From Antarcticibacterium flavum (GTDB taxonomy: Bacteria > Bacteroidota > Bacteroidia > Flavobacteriales > Flavobacteriaceae), in contig NZ_CP040812.1 in assembly GCF_006159205.1 (NCBI RefSeq), positions 124,001 to 188,000 on the forward strand: 64,000 nt of DNA, given 5' to 3'. A model generated the notes under the pieces. It worked only from the letters and a program-made list of their open reading frames with translations. It ran no database searches and was not told where the DNA came from. Positions within the stretch are counted from its first letter, which is position 1. Each line of letters opens with the position of its first letter. Shown here in pieces: positions 1 through 10,702 of the stretch. Both the position numbers and the translations under genes were made by a program.

Positions 1-3000
1 TATACTAATCAGGATGAAGTAGATAATGGAACAGATCCCTGTAATGGAGGATCTCAGCCGAATGACCATGATAAAGCAGCCGGAGCCCCTTTAATTTCAG
101 ATATGAATGACCCCGATGATGATAGCGATGGGATTCCAGATTCTGAAGATGCTTTTCAATTGGGAGACCCTTTAAAAGAAGGTAGCGATGCCTTTCCACT
201 TCCGGTGATAAATGAACTTTTTTCCAGTAATCAAGATCTGAAGGGATATATGGGGCTGGGAATGACCGGGTTAATGAATAATGGTGATCCCAATCCTAAC
301 TGGCTCAATTGGCTTGATAGGCGTGATGATCCTAATGATCCTAATCCCAATGATATTCTTGGTGGTGCAATTGGCGCAATGACAATGCAAATGACAGCCG
401 GCACAGCCTATGGCACAAAAAATAATCAGGAAAAGGGGTTTCAGTACGGGGTACAGGTAGATCAATCCAGTGGAGTTTTCACAGTTGCAGGTGCTTTATA
501 TAATTTTTCTGCACCCCTGCAATTATATGGAAATTCGGCAGCCCCGGAGGGTGAGCTTGGAATTTTTATAGGAGACGGTTCTCAAAGCAACTATATAAAA
601 TTTGTACTCACCCAAGCAGGATTACTTGTTCAAAAGGAAATAAACGATGTCCCGGGAACACCCATTCAATTAAATATACCGGTAAGCAATAGACCTGCGT
701 CAGGCATTGTCCTTTATTTTGTTATCGATCCGGCAGATGGTAATATTCTCTTAGAATACAATTTCGACAACGGAATAAGACAAACTTTAGGGTCGATTAA
801 TGCTGAAGGAAAAATTCTTGAGGCAATCCAGCAAACTACCAAGGACTTGGCAGTTGGTTTTAGCGGAACTTCTAATGCACCTGGAGTAGAGGTGGAGGGT
901 ACCTGGGATTTCCTTAATGTAACAGCAGATACACCTGTTGTTGTGCAGGATCTGCCTGACCTGCTGAAAACAATTGGATCAGCAGGTGAAAACATTGATT
1001 TGAATGAATATTTTTATGATGATAAAGGGATAGAAAACCTTACTTATAGTATTACGGAAAATACCAACACTTCAGTTGGAGCCGTTATTAATCTTAATAT
1101 TCTCAACTTAAGTTTTCCAACGACTGCAGCTATATCAAATATTACCATCCGGGCCACAGATTCAGATCTTAATTTTATAGAGCAAACCTTTAATGTTACG
1201 GTGCAGGAAGCTTCCGCAATTCTATACAGAGTAAATGCAGGAGGTGCTGCGATTAGCTCTATTGATGAGGAAATTGATTGGGAGGAAGATACTTCGACTA
1301 ATAAATCTCTTTACTTATCTGAAGCAGGAAGTAACAAAACATACGCAGGTACCATTACGAGTTTCTCGGGTGAAGTTGACTTGTTGACAACCCCCACTGC
1401 CCTTTTTAACAAAGAACGATATGATGATGTTCCAGGATCGCCAAATTTAACCTATTCCTTTCCTGTCCCTCAAAGCGGATTTTATGAAGTTAGGTTGTAT
1501 ATGGGGAATGGCTGGTCTGGGACTTCTGAACCGGGACAACGTATTTTTGATATATCAATAGAGGGTGTAATTTATCCTGAACTGGATGATCTCGATCTTT
1601 CAAAAACATTTGGTCACAGTGTTGGTGGTGTGGTTCAAAAAACAGTTGAAGTAACAGATGGCGTTTTAAATATTTCCTTTATTCATGGAGCTGCTCAAAA
1701 TCCACTTATCAACGGTATTGAAATTTTAGCATCTTCTGGGGTTCATACACCAATCGAAGTTGCAACGATTCCAGACCAGATCAACTTTGTTGGAGAAGAA
1801 TTGGATGGCAGTCTGGTGGTAGTTGCAACGGGAGGAGATGGAAATCTTAATTATTCAATTTCCGGTCAGCCTTCAGGAATAACAATAGAACCAACAAATG
1901 GTCAAATAGGCGGAACAATTGATCTTAATGCAAATATTAACAGCCCCTATACCGTTATTGTTAAAGTGGATGATAGCGATGATCAATCTACAGATGCAGT
2001 AAGTACAAGCTTTACCTGGACCATTACGGGAGATACACCTATTATTGTGCAGGATCTTCCTGATCTGCTGAAAACGGTTGGAGCAGCAGATGAAAATATT
2101 GATCTAAATGAATATTTTTATGATGACAAAGGAGTAGAAAATCTTACCTACACCATTGAGGGAAATACAAACACTGAAGTAGGGGCCACTATAAATCTTA
2201 ATATTCTCAGCTTAAGTTTTCCACCGGCTGCGGCTGTATCAGATATTACTGTTCGAGCTACCGATTCAGATCTTAATTTTATAGAACAAACCTTTACTAT
2301 TACTGTGAAGGAAGCTTCAGCAGTTCTATACAGAGTAAATGCAGGAGGGGCTGCAGTTAGTGCCATTGATGATGAAATGGATTGGGAAGAGGATACCCCA
2401 ACGAATAAATCACTTTACTTATCTGAAGCGGGCAGTAATAAAATATATGCCGGTTCTATTACCAGTTTCTCTGGTGAAGTAGACCTGGTAACAACACCTA
2501 CTTCCATTTTTAAAAATGAAAGGTATGATGATGTCCCAGGAGTGCCAAATTTAACTTATTCATTTCCTGTCCCTAAAAGTGGATTTTATGACGTGAGGTT
2601 ATATATGGGAAATGGCTGGTCTGGTACTGCTGAACCGGGTCAACGTCTTTTTGATGTATCAATAGAGGGTGTGATCTACCCTGAACTTAATGATGTCGAT
2701 CTTTCAGCAACATTCGGTCACAGTGTTGGGGGTATGATTCAGAAAACTGTTGAAGTAACAGATGGCGTTTTAGATATTTCCTTTATTCATGGGGTTGCTC
2801 AAAACCCGCTTATTAATGGGATAGAAATATTAAATAGTAAAAATAATAGTTCCACAATCTATGTCAAACAATTAGCAATTCAGGAAAATATCATTGGTGA
2901 TACTCTTGATGGAAGCCTGGTGGTCTCCGGCTCAGGAGGTGACGGAAATCTGAGTTATTCAATGACAGGTGCTCCTGCAGGAGTGAATATAGATCCTGCA

Positions 3001-6000
3001 AGTGGGGTAATAACCGGTACGATTGCCATGGATGCTCACCTGTCTTCTCCGTACAATGTTATTGTTACTGTAGACGACAGTGATGAAGACCTGAGTGATA
3101 CTGCTACCATGCAGTTTCAATGGAGAATTCTTTCCGAAAGTTCATTGTCTTGGATGGATAAAAATGAAAATGAAAACTATACCGGTAGACATGAATGTTC
3201 TTTCGTTCAGGCCGGAGATAAATTTTACCTAATGGGAGGTAGGGAAAGTGCTAAAACAATAGATATTTATGATTATACTACTAATACCTGGTCATCTTTA
3301 ATAGGTTCTGCTCCATTAGAATTTAATCATTTCCAGGCCACAGAATATCAGGGATTGATATGGATTATTGGGGCCTTTAAAACCAATAATTTTCCTTCCG
3401 AACTACCTGCAGAGCATATTTGGATTTTTAATCCTGCAACTAAGGAATGGATACAGGGACCAGCTATCCCTTCTAACAGGCAAAGGGGTTCTGCCGGATT
3501 AACAGTGTATAATGACAAATTTTACATCTCGGGAGGAAATACGATAGGACATGATGGAGGATATGTTGCATGGTTTGACGAGTACGATCCGGCGACAGGA
3601 GTTTGGACCCCCTTAGCAGATGCCCCAAGGGCAAGAGATCATTTCCATTCAGCTGTAATTGGAGATAAATTGTATTTAGCAGGAGGTAGATTATCCGGAG
3701 GTACCGGTGGGACTTTTAAACCAGTTATTCCGGAAGTTGATGTTTATAATTTTTCTACTTCATCCTGGAGCACCCTCCCCGTTAATTTACCTACTCCAAG
3801 AGCAGCTGCTTCAGTAGTAACATTTGAAAATAAACTACTTGTTATTGGAGGAGAAGTGGAAAATGAAAATGTAAATGGTGTGTTAACTAATGATGCACTT
3901 AAAATTACTGAGGAATATAACCCTCAATCTGGCTCGTGGTCCAGAATTGCCGACTTGAATTATAAAAGACATGGCACCCAGGCAATTGTTTCGGGTAATG
4001 GTGTTTATACTTTGGCAGGATCCCCAAAAAAGGGAGGTGGTAATCAAAAGAACATGGAATATTTAGGAACAGATGCCCCTGTTGGAGAAGCTGGTGTTGC
4101 AAGCAAAATGTCAGTTCCCTCTTCTGTACAGATAAACCAAGGTGTAGTAACTGAAATACCAGTTAATATAATTGAAGGTAATACAGGCATCTTTATAAGT
4201 TCAATTGAACTGCAGGGACCTGAAAGAGAAAAATTTAATATTCTTTCAGGAAATCTAACAAATGCTTTGTTAAAAGCTAATTCAGCACATACCATAGCGA
4301 TTGAATATACTGGCTTGAATGGTAGTGAAACAGCAAATTTATTGATCAATTACGGTGTAAATGGTCAGGAAATAATTTCTCTTGAAGTTATTAATGATGG
4401 AATTACAGTTACTCCGGTTCCTGACCAAACTAATGTAGCCGGAGATCTTCTTGATGGTACCTTGACAGTGGTAGCAACCGGAGGCGACGGACCACTTGTA
4501 TATGCAATGACCGGAGCTCCTGGCGGTGTGGTAATTGATCCCGCCACAGGAGTGATAAGTGGAACCATTGCTATAGATGCTGATATTTCCAGTCCTTATA
4601 CTGTGATTATAACAGTAGATGACAGCGATGAAGAAACTCTTGATGCGGTGACGACAAGCTTTACCTGGACCATCACATCGGGAGCTCCTGTAGTTGCAGC
4701 AATTTTACCTGATCTTGAACGGATCGCCTCTTCAGCCAATGATGTTATTGATCTACACCTTCACTTTGATGACAATGACGGGGTGGAAAACCTTATCTAT
4801 ACGGTTGCACAAAATACTAATATGACTATAGGGGCTGTTATTGCTGGGAACTTACTAACGCTTAGCTACCCTGCAGATCCTGCAATAGCTGATATTACCA
4901 TTCGTGCCACAGATGCAAACGATAATTTTGTGGAACAAACCTTCCGGGTGACTGTTATTTATAATCCAGAAGGAACTCCTATTGAGGTCTCCCAAATTGA
5001 GGCCCAGGAGAACATTGTGGGAGATGTTCTGGATGGCAGCCTTACAGTGATAGCCACAGGAGGTGATGGCCCACTTGTATATTCAATGACAGGTGCCCCG
5101 GCGGGAGTAATGATAGATCCTGCCACCGGAGTGATAAGTGGAACCATTGCTATGGATGCTGATGTTTCCAGCCCTTATAACGTCAATATAACAGTGGATG
5201 ATAATGATGAGCATACGACAGATGCAGTGACCACCACCTTTACATGGACCATATTAGGTGATGAACCGGTAATTGTAGAGGTGATGCCAAACCTTGAGAG
5301 ATATGTGGGGGCCCAGGATGAGACTATAATGCTAGAAAACTATTTTGACGACAACGAAGGAATCGATAATCTTTTATTTTCAGCAACATCTAGCAATGAA
5401 GCTGTGGAAGCAGTGGTAAATGGAAAAACTCTAATTTTGAGCTATCCTTCTTTACCAGCGGTTTCCAATATTACTGTTCGCGCCACAGATGTCAATTCCA
5501 ATTTTGTCGAACAAAGCTTTGTGGTTACTGTTAAAGAAATTCCATTGGTTCTTTATAGAGTTAATGCAGGCGGGGCTCATGTGGCATCCATTGATAATGA
5601 AACGGATTGGGGTGCAGATACCGCTCTTGAAAACTCTTCTTACCTGATTCAGCCCGGAACCAATACGGTTGCAGGGTACTCCATGAATAATTATTCTCAG
5701 GGAGTTGATCTTACAACAACTCCAACATCTATATTTTCTTCAGAAAGATCGGACACCAGTCCGGGAGTTCCAAACATGACATATTCCTTCCCGGTACCAA
5801 AATCGGGAGATTATGAGATTAGGCTCTTTTTTGGTAACGGTCATCCCGGAACTTCAAGGCCTGACAGGCAAATATTTGATGTAAGCATAGAAAATGTTGT
5901 ACATCCGGAATTGAACAACATAGATGTGGTAACCTTATTTGGAAATCAAACAGGGGGAGTAATTAATAAAACTGTAACTGTTAACGATGGAATTATTGAT

Positions 6001-7734
6001 ATAAGTTTTATTCACGGGTCTAAGAAAAATCCTATTATAAATGGAATTGAAATAATTAGCAGGTTAGAATCTGAAACCGATACTCCAATTCAGGTTGCCC
6101 AGATATTTAACCACTCTAATTATTCTGGAGATATCCTTGATGGCAGCCTGTTGGTGAATGCCACGGGGGGAGATGGAGCACTGGTATACAGTATCTCCAA
6201 TGCTCCTTCAGGAGTGGTTATAAATTCAGTCAATGGAGTAATTTCAGGAACTATTTCACAGGATGCCCATCTTTTAAGTCCATATGATGTTTCAGTGACT
6301 GTAGATGACAGTGATGCTCATAATACCGATGCTGTTACAACCAATTTCAGTTGGAAAGTAGAACCTAAAATAAATGAAGACCCATATATAACACAGGTCC
6401 TGCCTAATCTTAACAGGCTTACCGGAGCTGTAGATGATAACATTGATCTTCATAACTATTTCGATGATAATGGTGGGGACGAGAATTTGATTTATTCAGT
6501 AACCGAAAATACTGATCCGGCAATAAGTACAATCATTTCTGCCAACATTCTAACTCTAAACTATCCTACATCTCCGGCCCAATCTACAATCACTATTAGG
6601 GCCACAGATATGGATGGAGGATTTGTGGAACAGTCTTTTACAATTACGGTAACAGAGGAATGTAATGAAACCAATAGCTCAACCTGGTACGCAGATATGG
6701 ATAGTGATGGTTTGGGAGACCCCAACAATTCAGTGGAAAGCTGCGAACAACCTGAAGGATATGTTTCCAATAATGATGATTGTGACGATACAGATCCCAA
6801 TATTGGAGCAGCCACCTTATGGTATGCAGATAAAGATGGCGACGGTTACGGAGATCCAGAAGATAGTTTAGCAAGTTGCTCTCAACCTGCAGGTTATGTG
6901 GCAGATAATACAGATTGTAACGATAATGACAATACCATTTATCCAGGTGCACCTGAGATACCTAATGATGGAATAGATCAAAATTGCGATGGCGAAGACC
7001 TCGTGGAAGATGCTTTCCAGGGTTGTACAGCTGAGTTCTGGGCCTCCTCTTCCAACTGGTGTAGTTCATACCAGCCAACAGATAGTTTCTTTAAAATTTT
7101 CGGGATTACAAATCAAAGAGGTGTAGGCGGAAAATCAGGAACATTAACCTTATTGGAGGCGCTAAGCATTAAAGGCGGTGGATATAATAAACTTGCCAAA
7201 CAAGCCACCGCGGCCTTGTTGAATGCTTGTTCCCCGGGAGTTGCTTATCAATATACGGAAACACAAATCAAAGCTGAGGTCCAGGTAGCCTTTAATAACA
7301 ATGTTTATAATAACTCTTATGCTAATACCTTAAGCAGCAAATATGAAACTGCTAATAATGCCGGCTGTCCTTCAGGGGCATCAACTACCCTGGCTTCAAA
7401 ATCTTCTGAAAACTCTGATAAGGAGGCTGAGGCATCTGTATACGAGGAGGAACCGGGAGTAGAGGAAGTTATTAGAATTAAATTGTATCCAAACCCTGCA
7501 AATGCTGAGGTTTACCTACAGACGCCAAATTCTTCTGTGAAAATAACCTCTGTAGGAATGTACGATTATAATGGAAGGTACATTCGAACATTTACTGCGG
7601 GTGTTGAACTTCGGTTAGAAGGTGAAAACAGGTATAGTTTTAATATAGCAGGAATGCAAAATGGAGTTTACATTCTTAAAGTTTCTACTGAAAGTTCCGG
7701 CATATTTACTTTAAGATTGATCAAGGAGGACTAG
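1..7734 (+). CDS. Giant secreted multidomain adhesin-like protein with T9SS sorting domain (5' partial)
   Basis: The reading frame is open from the first base, so the start lies upstream; the visible part is about 2,577 codons. It opens with a TSP3-like Asp/Asn-rich segment (NQDEVDNGTDPCNGG, then DPDDDSDGIPDSEDAF) and a lectin-like beta domain. Cadherin/Ig-like modules follow (about nt 940-1215, 2045-2320, 4690-4965, 5265-5540, 6385-6650), alternating with putative-Ig modules of the GGDG..YS...PSG type. Three malectin domains (RVNAGGA ... NPLINGIEIL) lie near nt 1219-1730, 2323-2832 and 5545-6060. A kelch-like propeller spans about 3150-4060. After two Asp-rich WYAD.D.DG.GDP metal-binding motifs (6680-7000) comes a Cys-containing domain resembling CTPGYWK proteins, and then a type A T9SS C-terminal signal (LYPNPA ... 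NGVYILKV). It is probably surface-attached or released and carbohydrate-binding. No catalytic domain is visible in this part. Confidence 0.9.
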   Translation, partial: YTNQDEVDNGTDPCNGGSQPNDHDKAAGAPLISDMNDPDDDSDGIPDSEDAFQLGDPLKEGSDAFPLPVINELFSSNQDLKGYMGLGMTGLMNNGDPNPNWLNWLDRRDDPNDPNPNDILGGAIGAMTMQMTAGTAYGTKNNQEKGFQYGVQVDQSSGVFTVAGALYNFSAPLQLYGNSAAPEGELGIFIGDGSQSNYIKFVLTQAGLLVQKEINDVPGTPIQLNIPVSNRPASGIVLYFVIDPADGNILLEYNFDNGIRQTLGSINAEGKILEAIQQTTKDLAVGFSGTSNAPGVEVEGTWDFLNVTADTPVVVQDLPDLLKTIGSAGENIDLNEYFYDDKGIENLTYSITENTNTSVGAVINLNILNLSFPTTAAISNITIRATDSDLNFIEQTFNVTVQEASAILYRVNAGGAAISSIDEEIDWEEDTSTNKSLYLSEAGSNKTYAGTITSFSGEVDLLTTPTALFNKERYDDVPGSPNLTYSFPVPQSGFYEVRLYMGNGWSGTSEPGQRIFDISIEGVIYPELDDLDLSKTFGHSVGGVVQKTVEVTDGVLNISFIHGAAQNPLINGIEILASSGVHTPIEVATIPDQINFVGEELDGSLVVVATGGDGNLNYSISGQPSGITIEPTNGQIGGTIDLNANINSPYTVIVKVDDSDDQSTDAVSTSFTWTITGDTPIIVQDLPDLLKTVGAADENIDLNEYFYDDKGVENLTYTIEGNTNTEVGATINLNILSLSFPPAAAVSDITVRATDSDLNFIEQTFTITVKEASAVLYRVNAGGAAVSAIDDEMDWEEDTPTNKSLYLSEAGSNKIYAGSITSFSGEVDLVTTPTSIFKNERYDDVPGVPNLTYSFPVPKSGFYDVRLYMGNGWSGTAEPGQRLFDVSIEGVIYPELNDVDLSATFGHSVGGMIQKTVEVTDGVLDISFIHGVAQNPLINGIEILNSKNNSSTIYVKQLAIQENIIGDTLDGSLVVSGSGGDGNLSYSMTGAPAGVNIDPASGVITGTIAMDAHLSSPYNVIVTVDDSDEDLSDTATMQFQWRILSESSLSWMDKNENENYTGRHECSFVQAGDKFYLMGGRESAKTIDIYDYTTNTWSSLIGSAPLEFNHFQATEYQGLIWIIGAFKTNNFPSELPAEHIWIFNPATKEWIQGPAIPSNRQRGSAGLTVYNDKFYISGGNTIGHDGGYVAWFDEYDPATGVWTPLADAPRARDHFHSAVIGDKLYLAGGRLSGGTGGTFKPVIPEVDVYNFSTSSWSTLPVNLPTPRAAASVVTFENKLLVIGGEVENENVNGVLTNDALKITEEYNPQSGSWSRIADLNYKRHGTQAIVSGNGVYTLAGSPKKGGGNQKNMEYLGTDAPVGEAGVASKMSVPSSVQINQGVVTEIPVNIIEGNTGIFISSIELQGPEREKFNILSGNLTNALLKANSAHTIAIEYTGLNGSETANLLINYGVNGQEIISLEVINDGITVTPVPDQTNVAGDLLDGTLTVVATGGDGPLVYAMTGAPGGVVIDPATGVISGTIAIDADISSPYTVIITVDDSDEETLDAVTTSFTWTITSGAPVVAAILPDLERIASSANDVIDLHLHFDDNDGVENLIYTVAQNTNMTIGAVIAGNLLTLSYPADPAIADITIRATDANDNFVEQTFRVTVIYNPEGTPIEVSQIEAQENIVGDVLDGSLTVIATGGDGPLVYSMTGAPAGVMIDPATGVISGTIAMDADVSSPYNVNITVDDNDEHTTDAVTTTFTWTILGDEPVIVEVMPNLERYVGAQDETIMLENYFDDNEGIDNLLFSATSSNEAVEAVVNGKTLILSYPSLPAVSNITVRATDVNSNFVEQSFVVTVKEIPLVLYRVNAGGAHVASIDNETDWGADTALENSSYLIQPGTNTVAGYSMNNYSQGVDLTTTPTSIFSSERSDTSPGVPNMTYSFPVPKSGDYEIRLFFGNGHPGTSRPDRQIFDVSIENVVHPELNNIDVVTLFGNQTGGVINKTVTVNDGIIDISFIHGSKKNPIINGIEIISRLESETDTPIQVAQIFNHSNYSGDILDGSLLVNATGGDGALVYSISNAPSGVVINSVNGVISGTISQDAHLLSPYDVSVTVDDSDAHNTDAVTTNFSWKVEPKINEDPYITQVLPNLNRLTGAVDDNIDLHNYFDDNGGDENLIYSVTENTDPAISTIISANILTLNYPTSPAQSTITIRATDMDGGFVEQSFTITVTEECNETNSSTWYADMDSDGLGDPNNSVESCEQPEGYVSNNDDCDDTDPNIGAATLWYADKDGDGYGDPEDSLASCSQPAGYVADNTDCNDNDNTIYPGAPEIPNDGIDQNCDGEDLVEDAFQGCTAEFWASSSNWCSSYQPTDSFFKIFGITNQRGVGGKSGTLTLLEALSIKGGGYNKLAKQATAALLNACSPGVAYQYTETQIKAEVQVAFNNNVYNNSYANTLSSKYETANNAGCPSGASTTLASKSSENSDKEAEASVYEEEPGVEEVIRIKLYPNPANAEVYLQTPNSSVKITSVGMYDYNGRYIRTFTAGVELRLEGENRYSFNIAGMQNGVYILKVSTESSGIFTLRLIKED
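931..1728 (+). repeat. Intragenic repeat, copy 1 (Ig-like plus malectin unit)
   Basis: This 798-nt segment is repeated without any length change at 2035-2832 (offset 1104 nt). It encodes one cadherin-like module followed by one malectin domain. By eye the copies are very similar at the DNA level, which points to recent duplication or gene conversion. A third, more divergent malectin copy lies near 5545-6060. Confidence 0.85.
2035..2832 (+). repeat. Intragenic repeat, copy 2 (Ig-like plus malectin unit)
   Basis: Second copy of the 798-nt unit at 931-1728, in the same frame and orientation with no indels between the ends compared. The copies are separated by one putative-Ig module, so the duplicated block was probably the whole 1.1 kb Ig-malectin-Ig unit. 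Confidence 0.85.
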
Positions 7735-7759
7735 CAAACCTGTAAAAAATTAAATTTAT

Positions 7760-7800
7760 AAGGTGGGATTTCAGTAATGGAATTCCACCTTTTATTTTTT
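7760..7800 (+). terminator. Rho-independent terminator of the giant secreted protein gene
   Basis: An 11-bp stem (7760-7770 with 7781-7791, one G-T wobble) with a 10-nt loop is followed by a T-rich tract. It lies 26 nt after the stop codon. The rest of the gap up to 8037 shows no gene or obvious motif. Confidence 0.8.
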
Positions 7801-8037
7801 CTGATATTGTGCAAATGAAGGGTTGAATTCAAGCGGAACTGTCCATCTGTGAATGATTCCGGCAAATTCTTTAATTAATAATTTTTTTAGACCGCAGGTA
7901 AAGAAAATCCTAATTTTAAGATTTCCACTCAAACTTTATCTTTTATTTAAGACCCTAACGCCCTCTTCTCCTTCGGCATCTGTCGCTTATTTTATAATTT
8001 AGAAAATAGGAAAATTAACCATTCTAAATTTCTTTTC

Positions 8038-8994
8038 ATGAAAATAGGCTTCCACGCTTCCCACGAACAATTTACACCCCGGCACCTACTGGAATTAGTA
8101 CAACTGGCAGAGGAAGCCGGATTTAAAGAAGTGCTTTCTTCAGATCACTTTCACCCCTGGAGTGATAAGCAGGGGGAGAGCGGATTTGCCTGGAGCTGGC
8201 TTGGAGCTGCTATGCAGGCTACTAATCTTAGCTTTGGAATTGTTAATGCGCCGGGGCAGCGATACCACCCGGCGATCATAGCCCAGGCAGCGGCCACTTT
8301 GGACCAGATGTTCCCGGGACGGTTTTGGCTGTGCCAGGGGAGCGGGCAGGCCCTCAATGAAAATATTACCGGCGATAAATGGCCGCCAAAAGATACAAGA
8401 AATGCCCGATTAAAGGAATCTGTAGATATTATTCGCCAGCTGTGGAAAGGGGAATATGTGACACACCACGGGATCATAAATGTGGAAAAGGCGAAGTTAT
8501 TCACCCCTCCTGTAGAAAAAATACCGGTTTATGGAGCGGCTATCACCCCCAAAACAGCAGGATGGCTGGCAGAATGGGCAGATGCTTTGATCACCATTTC
8601 CAAACCTGAAGATGAACTCAAAAAAGTTACTGAAGCTTTTAAAAATGGAGGAGGCGAGAATAAGCCAATGGCGATCAAAGTCCAGATATCTTATGCACCT
8701 ACTGAAGAAAAAGCTACGGAAGGTGCCTGGGAGCAATGGAAGAACAACATCTTCCCCAGTAAACTTCTGGCAGATATCAATACGGCCGATAAATTTGATG
8801 ATCTGGGTGAAAAAGTTCGAAAGCAGGATTTAAAAGAGCATGTTATAATAAGTAATGACCCTCAAAAATTCATTGACAAAATAAAAACCTTCCGTGATCT
8901 GGGATTTGAAAAGATCATCATCCATAATGTAAATAAAGAACAGGAAGATTATATCGATTTCTTCGGTAATGAGGTCTTAACAAAAATCATCTAA
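8038..8994 (+). CDS. LLM-class flavin-dependent oxidoreductase (TIGR03885-like)
   Basis: A 318-residue luciferase-like monooxygenase fold. The N-terminus MKIGFHASHEQFTP, the SSDHFHPW motif (about residues 39-46), the WSWLGAAMQAT segment and the RFWLCQGSGQALNE segment fit the bacterial-luciferase family that uses reduced flavin, in particular the TIGR03885 group found in species that lack F420. The substrate is unknown. It is first in a co-directional cluster with two GH13 enzymes, two ASRT-family proteins and a sugar-lactone oxidase, 32 nt before the next gene, so a role in oxidising a sugar-derived compound is plausible but inferred. Length is normal for the family. Confidence 0.85.
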   Translation: MKIGFHASHEQFTPRHLLELVQLAEEAGFKEVLSSDHFHPWSDKQGESGFAWSWLGAAMQATNLSFGIVNAPGQRYHPAIIAQAAATLDQMFPGRFWLCQGSGQALNENITGDKWPPKDTRNARLKESVDIIRQLWKGEYVTHHGIINVEKAKLFTPPVEKIPVYGAAITPKTAGWLAEWADALITISKPEDELKKVTEAFKNGGGENKPMAIKVQISYAPTEEKATEGAWEQWKNNIFPSKLLADINTADKFDDLGEKVRKQDLKEHVIISNDPQKFIDKIKTFRDLGFEKIIIHNVNKEQEDYIDFFGNEVLTKII

Positions 8995-9026
8995 AATTGC
9001 CTAAACCTTCAGCTAAATAAAAAAGA

Positions 9027-10658
9027 ATGAATAAATACTGGTATAAAAATGCGGTTATATACTGCCTCGATGTCGAAACCTTTAAGGATACAAATAATGA
9101 TGGGATAGGTGATTTCGAGGGGCTCAAGAATGCACTTACCTACCTTTCAAGCCTTGGGGTTACCTGCCTTTGGCTCATGCCTTTTTTTGATACTCCAAAT
9201 GAAGATAATGGCTATGATGTAAGAAATTATTATGAACTGGATACGCGCCTGGGAGATCTTGGAAATTTTACTGAAGTGCTGGATGCGGCAGAAGAAGTTA
9301 GAATAAGGATCCTAATAGACCTGGCGGTAAACCATACCAGTGAAAAGCATTACTGGTTCCAGGAATCCCGAAAAGGGAAAAAGAACAAATACCGGGACTT
9401 TTATATCTGGAAGGATGAGAAGCCGGAGGATGATGGGGGAAATATGATGTCCAAGGATGGTGATGGCGGTTCCAACTGGAAGTACGACAGGAAAGCAAAG
9501 GCCTGGTATTATCATACTTTCTTCCCTCACCAGCCAGACCTTAATATCTCCAATCCGGCTGTGCAAAAGGAGATCTTCAGGATCATGCATTTCTGGTTAA
9601 AACTTGGGGTATCCGGCTTCAGGATGGATGCTGCCCCGCACATGTTTACTGAAAAAGGACAGGTAGAATTTGGTGAAGATCCACACGAGATCTTCCGCAA
9701 TTTTCGTGAATTTGTCGAGACCCAAAAAAAAGATGCTGTCCTTTTGGCTGAAGTTGACCTGGAGCCTGAAAGATATCAGGACTTTTTTGGGGATGAAGAC
9801 CAAATGCACATGCTTTTTAATTTCTACGTGAATAATTATTTGTTTCTATCCCTGGCAAGGGGAGAAGCTACTCCGGTGGCAAATGCACTAAAGGAAATGC
9901 CGCAAACCCAGCAAAAGGAACAAATGGCGATCTTCATAAGAAATCACGATGAACTAAATCTCGATAAACTTTCAGAAAAAGAAAAGGAAGAAGTTTTTGA
10001 GGCTTTTGCGCCAGAGGAGGATATGCGAATCTTTGGCCGTGGTATTAGACGGCGTGTGGCATCAATGCTTAATAACGACCGGAAACGGATCGAGCTTACT
10101 TATAGCCTGCTTTTCACTCTTCCGGGAACTCCCGTGTTGAGATATGGGCAGGAAATAGGAATGGGGGAGGACCTAAGTATGGAAGGCCGGGATAGCGTGA
10201 GGACTGTGATGCAATGGACCTCCGGTAAAAACGGCGGATTTTCAGGAGTTGCGAAAAAGGACCTTATAAGGAATATCGTATCCAAAGGAGAATTTGGTTA
10301 TAAAAAGATCAATGTTAATGATCAACACAGGGATAAGGATTCCCTTCTCAACTGGATGACCAGCGTAATAAGGTTTCGCAAAGAATTTCCTGAATTTGGC
10401 TGGGGAAACTATGAAGTACTGGATACAGGAGATAAGCGGGTACTGGCCACCTGCCGTAGATCTGAAAAAGGAATGGCACTGGCACTCCATAACTTTTCCA
10501 AAGAGGAGGTCACTGTCAAATTGAACCTGGAGGAGCCAGATGATATCGAAGATATTTTTGGGGATGAAAGATATAAAGCCTTTAACCCGAAGGATCAAAA
10601 AGTAAAATTAAATGCTTATGGATACAGGTGGCTGCATAAGCGCAGGAAATTTGTATAG
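9027..10658 (+). CDS. GH13 alpha-amylase family enzyme, trehalose-synthase-like
   Basis: A 543-residue (beta/alpha)8 glycoside hydrolase of family GH13. The conserved regions are visible: DLAVNH (region I), GFRMDAAPH with the nucleophile Asp (II), LLAEVD with the acid/base Glu (III) and IRNHDE with the third Asp (IV). The segment after region IV (GRGIRRR, NDRKRIELTYSLLFTLPGTPVLRYGQEIGMG) resembles trehalose synthases (maltose glucosylmutase, TreS) more than plain amylases. There is no signal peptide, so it is cytoplasmic. It sits 44 nt before a second GH13 gene. It probably isomerises or transglycosylates maltose or trehalose; other alpha-glucosyl substrates are possible. Confidence 0.82.
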   Translation: MNKYWYKNAVIYCLDVETFKDTNNDGIGDFEGLKNALTYLSSLGVTCLWLMPFFDTPNEDNGYDVRNYYELDTRLGDLGNFTEVLDAAEEVRIRILIDLAVNHTSEKHYWFQESRKGKKNKYRDFYIWKDEKPEDDGGNMMSKDGDGGSNWKYDRKAKAWYYHTFFPHQPDLNISNPAVQKEIFRIMHFWLKLGVSGFRMDAAPHMFTEKGQVEFGEDPHEIFRNFREFVETQKKDAVLLAEVDLEPERYQDFFGDEDQMHMLFNFYVNNYLFLSLARGEATPVANALKEMPQTQQKEQMAIFIRNHDELNLDKLSEKEKEEVFEAFAPEEDMRIFGRGIRRRVASMLNNDRKRIELTYSLLFTLPGTPVLRYGQEIGMGEDLSMEGRDSVRTVMQWTSGKNGGFSGVAKKDLIRNIVSKGEFGYKKINVNDQHRDKDSLLNWMTSVIRFRKEFPEFGWGNYEVLDTGDKRVLATCRRSEKGMALALHNFSKEEVTVKLNLEEPDDIEDIFGDERYKAFNPKDQKVKLNAYGYRWLHKRRKFV

Positions 10659-10702
10659 GATCTGGAAGATAGAAAAATTAAAAAAGCAGAAAAAAATATA
10701 TT

